A DNA stretch of 64,000 bases from Zeugodacus cucurbitae (lineage: Eukaryota; Arthropoda; Insecta; Diptera; Tephritidae), in contig NC_071670.1 in NCBI RefSeq assembly GCF_028554725.1, positions 49,052,501 to 49,116,500 of the forward strand, written 5' to 3'. Positions 59,908 to 64,000 of the stretch are shown in pieces. The position numbers and the translations under genes were made by a program. Each line of letters starts with the position of its first letter. Within the stretch, counting starts at the first letter, position 1. A model generated the notes under the pieces. The model was not told the DNA's origin and made no database searches. It worked only from the letters and a program-made list of their open reading frames with translations.

Positions 59908-62900
59908 TTTCCAAAAATATATTTTCTCATGACCTCAAAGTTCTTTAAAGTCTCCCGGGCCTCCCCATACTTATATTTTCCTTATCAGTTCGAAAAAAAT
60001 CTGCTTTAACCTTTCAATATTTATTTAATTTAAACTATTTTAAGAGACATTCCAATATACTTGTACCCATTACTATATTTTTGAGACCAATATTTATTTT
60101 GTGAATATAAATTAATCAGCATCAAAACTTGGACAAAAGAAGTGAAGATCCTTAATAAATTATATTTAAAAAAAAATTTGAAACGAAAATAATTTACCAC
60201 AACCTTAAACACCTCCCACAAACCGATATCCGTATGCTTAGAATTGCTTAAAAAAATTTACAAAATAATTCAAAACACACACTGTAGAAATTTCGAACGC
60301 TACTGTAGTTATGAACACATATGCACTGTATGTAGGACATCAGCTGCTCTAGTTATATAATACCGGTTAAATAATCCCAGTTAGGTGTCAAAATTCGGCA
60401 TAAGCCAATGACGCAATATTTGCAACAAAGATTTATGCAACATGCAGCAAGGAAATAAGCTGCAGCACAACAATTACAATGCGCATGCGCCAACGAACGG
60501 CTGTAGATAAGCAGCAAGGTAGACTCATATGACGACCAACCAGCTCAGATTCCAATTCAGTGCGCTCAATTGCGTAATAAACTATGAGAATATGCGAGCA
60601 ATTTTTTCTATTTGTTCCTAGTTTTTGCAAGGTTATTCGTAGTTAGGTGGAAATAGGATAATGGGAGCCTGAGGTAGGTTGGTTGTAGAAGACATCTTTG
60701 AGCAATTTTTTTTTTTCAAAAATCTACAAATTTTATTTTTAAATTTTTGTTATTGTTGTTATTTATATATGTATATTGTCCCTTGTGCTACTTGCAAGGA
60801 AGTGCATGTTTATTTTGCATTGCTGCTTTGTTATCCTTAGCATGTCCCCAAAGTATGTACATACATGCCGGACTCTTGTCATCTCGTCACAGCACATTTC
60901 CTCTCTTTAAGTGCATGTTACACAAATTTTTATGTACTGCAGCGCCCAATGGACAAAAACAACAAGTAATAACAATTTATAGAAGTACATCCCATACATT
61001 GTTGAAATTCAATACGAATGTTAGTGTTTTTTTATGATAGAAAAATATTTTTCATACATATGTACCAATGTAAGTACTTGTGACATACAAATCGTGGAAA
61101 TAATATTTGACATAATTTTTAGTGCGGAAGCATTCCCATATACACGCCAACGCGCCTATCCCTCAGCACTTGCAATAAATTTGAGCAGGTTCCTGTACAA
61201 CCACTCGGGCACTCAGAGATGTACAAACACGCATAAATTTTCACATATGTTTGTTTAGTACGATTGTTTGTTTGGCGTCACATAAATCTTTTGTGTGACT
61301 TCGGCGTAAAGGACATGTCTCTCTCCTTTGGTAGGACGTTACTGCGCCAGCAACACGCCCATTTTGCCACTAATATTCATTGATTGCGCTTTTGGTGTGA
61401 TTTATGTGTTATGCTTATGTATATCTGAATTTTCGAAAATTCGAACATAATATCGAAATTCGTAAATATGAATTTTTATCACGCGTAATCAAGCATATAT
61501 AGATATACATATATATTTAAGCACACATCTGCATATGCATATATCTGAATGTTCGAAAATTCGAACATAATTCGAAAATATGAATTTTTAACACACAGAA
61601 AGTCACAAAACACTTGAAATTGTTCGGCCACTTTGCAAACGAGTGAATTTTGACACCTTCTACAGTAGTGACGCAAGTGTTACTTTAGTCGAAGGACATA
61701 ACTGTATCTTAGTAAGAGTACTAGCTACCACTTTGCATGTGCCAACAAAGCTGTTTTTGTGAAAGGATTCTTGAAGTGTGCCATTAAAATGTGAGTACAC
61801 AATTTTCACACGAATTGTGTAAGATTTTTGCTGGCATTATGGCCATTGAGATTGCGATTGATTCCTTGAACGAGGCCATAAAAGTCAAGCAGCAACATAA
61901 AATTTACTTAACTATATCTAATTAGTTGTATACGTTTATTTGGTTTCACATGTCTGAATCGCATAAATCATTCCTTTATTGTAGTGTTCTTTTGGGGTTT
62001 CATGGAAACTTGGCAACTCAAATCCAAATCGAATTTAATAAGTAATCGAATTACAGTACTTAAGTTTAAGCAGAGTTTTGGTGACTGGCAAGTTGTTGAA
62101 TGTGAGAGTTCTCGAGAGGATATGGCGCCAGTAAAATATAATGACTGAAATAAAGGCTTTCCTCAGAACATGACGAAAACTTATTGAAGGCCTTACTTCT
62201 CAGCGATTATACTCAATATCGAAGGAATCGAGATGCGCTTTAGTGAAGAAACTATGAAATATTCAATTTAAAAATCAATAGAAATCTAATTTATGAAACA
62301 TTTTTCACCCTTTGAGCTCTTCATGTACGAGAGGAATCCTTCTCCCAAGAATAAAACTGTCATGGAAGTTTCGAAGAGGTCTTTAGACTCACATTTCTTT
62401 CAGACAACCGCTTCCTTACATGCATATGGGTCTTGTAATATCCAACTTGTCGATGGAAAATGTACTTTTACCTGGTACCAAAACCGAAGTCCAATATTTC
62501 CATCGAAATATACCCAAAAGCAATTAAGGTCCTTTGACAACTATTACAATAGCCATATAAAATAGCTCAATTTTATGTTCGAATATAATGATCTCTTTTT
62601 CCCTCCCACCCTCTCCAAAAACTTATAATAATTCCAGTGAATAAATGTCAAGCTTAATCAATATGCAGCTGATGGCGGCCATAATACCTAGAGCCCCAGA
62701 TCTCAGCTTCAAAGAAATGACCAGCTGGTTATGATGAACTCAACCATGATCTCATAAGAGGTTGCAGCTAGAATAATCTGACAGAAAAAAATTAGATGAA
62801 TGAGAGAAAGTGAAGAGGAATTGAATTTGATGATTTTATTAATGTTTCATTGCTAACATACTCACAGATATCACTAACAAGGTCCCTAAAGTATATGTCT

Positions 62901-64000
62901 GGAGGAACATTTTACATGGGCTTTTGACTCAAGGCTAATATTAAAGAAAGAAATTTGGAAAATATGCCATTTTAAGAAACTGAAATGCGAAATTAGTCCG
63001 CAAAGCTCGTATTTTTTCTTCTTTGGATACAAACAAATTACCGATTAGAGTAATAGTATAGGATAATGAATAAAGTAACCGATTCGATAACCTATGATAA
63101 TCAAGATCAAAGTGATCCATCAAAGTGTATGTATAGTTTGACTGGTATGAAAAATTGCATTGTAAAATAAATTAGTCAGTGTGGTACAATCTAGTCTTAA
63201 TAAAGATATATACTCCCTAAAATCCAGAATTATGGAATACTCTCATGATTTTATATTAAAAAAACTCAAATAATTAGAGACTGTTAGAAAAGAAACTTCG
63301 CCAGAGGTGTCCTTTATGAACCAATAAACATCTATCAGCTAGTTCCATATTCATTGCTTGCTTTCAATGACTATTCATGGCATTATACTAATCTTAGAAA
63401 ACTCTTGTATATTTGCTAACAGTTTGAAAACACATATTTCAGCCTCTTTAAGCTGTTTAAACTTTTAGAAAAGTTGTGTATATTTTATATACATAAGACA
63501 AACAATGAAAAACATAGTTTAATCTCAGCGGGTTCCACATATTTGCTCGCGATTCTTGCCTTCCTGTAATCCATGTTCCTGCTACCAAGCACACAATACT
63601 TTATTACCTTTATATATCTACATTGGTAACCTTTCCTACTACACACACTAATACAACTCAGCAAGGTTTCACAAAGTTTTAATCCTTTTATCCTGCCTTT
63701 CCTTCGCCTCTAACGACTATTACGCACTTGCCACATATGTTTGCACTTGTTGGGGAAATACCGCGTGTCTTTTCTGCCGACTCCTTGGCAATACATATTA
63801 ACTGCGTAAATTCCCAACGGCGTTATGGAGGACAGGTTTGCATGACCTTAGTGACACGAGTTAGGTGTGTACAAATAAACAAACGTAAGACTTTTACTTA
63901 AAGGCAGTTTCTTACTATAAGCTAGACTAAGGCTAGTACTACAACAAATCCAAAGCAATTTTGTATGCTAGGTATTTAGCGAGTAATTGTGGCGAAGGAC
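59908..64000. other. Non-coding stretch to the window end
   Basis: No gene is recognised. Composition is mixed, somewhat GC-richer at 60300-60680 and 60780-61360. An open frame at 62293-62565 (90 codons, ATG) has no recognisable domain. Confidence 0.4.
61421..61594. repeat. Imperfect direct repeat with 120-bp period
   Basis: The segment ATATCTGAATTTTCGAAAAT, then TCGAACATAA, at 61421 recurs at 61541 (ATATCTGAATGTTCGAAAAT, then TCGAACATAA). Each is followed by a TATGAATTTTT-type ending. Each unit contains two TTCGAA palindromes in TTCGAAAATTCGAA. Confidence 0.75.

Overview
The window is nuclear DNA of a higher fly, most likely a tephritid fruit fly. It is AT-rich and intron-poor, with long non-coding stretches and many decayed transposons. 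The one fully recognisable developmental gene, at 52958-53860 (+), encodes an achaete-scute bHLH protein whose bHLH and C-terminal tail match Drosophila Lethal of scute far better than Achaete, Scute or Asense. The window is therefore part of the achaete-scute complex (AS-C). The tephritid assignment is inference, from the expanded complex and from a DD41D 'rosa'-type mariner, a lineage first known from Ceratitis rosa.

Layout. 1-14 kb: non-coding DNA with mariner and LINE relics and some GC-richer islands. 14.3-15.25 kb (minus strand): a compact intronless gene for a secreted Spaetzle-like cystine-knot protein, with a well-spaced TATA box and initiator and, further upstream, an NF-kappaB-type and a GATA-type motif. 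15.9-19 kb: TTAA-flanked MITEs, an RTE-like LINE 3' end with an (AT)29 tail, and a pogo-like MITE fragment. 19-42 kb: largely non-coding sequence, probably cis-regulatory, interrupted by RNase H-bearing LINE fragments and mariner copies. 42.8-48.5 kb: a non-autonomous Helitron, a pogo-like MITE, a TTAA MITE and an internally deleted rosa mariner. 48.5-55.6 kb: a stretch in which I see no transposon, holding l'sc. 55.6-64 kb: two more pogo-like MITEs, a CAA-rich tract and non-coding DNA.

How the parts relate. L'sc is a proneural transcription factor that acts as a heterodimer with Daughterless on E-boxes. Its 3' UTR carries two copies of a motif close to the proneural box described for Drosophila proneural mRNAs, which is complementary to the GY box of Notch-target mRNAs. 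The Spaetzle-like gene is a candidate Toll ligand unrelated to neurogenesis. No spz-type gene is among the AS-C neighbours I know from Drosophila, so it probably arrived by gene movement, possibly retroposition. No achaete, scute, asense or yellow gene is seen, so at least 52 kb upstream and 10 kb downstream of l'sc lack another proneural gene. I found no tRNA, rRNA or CRISPR array.
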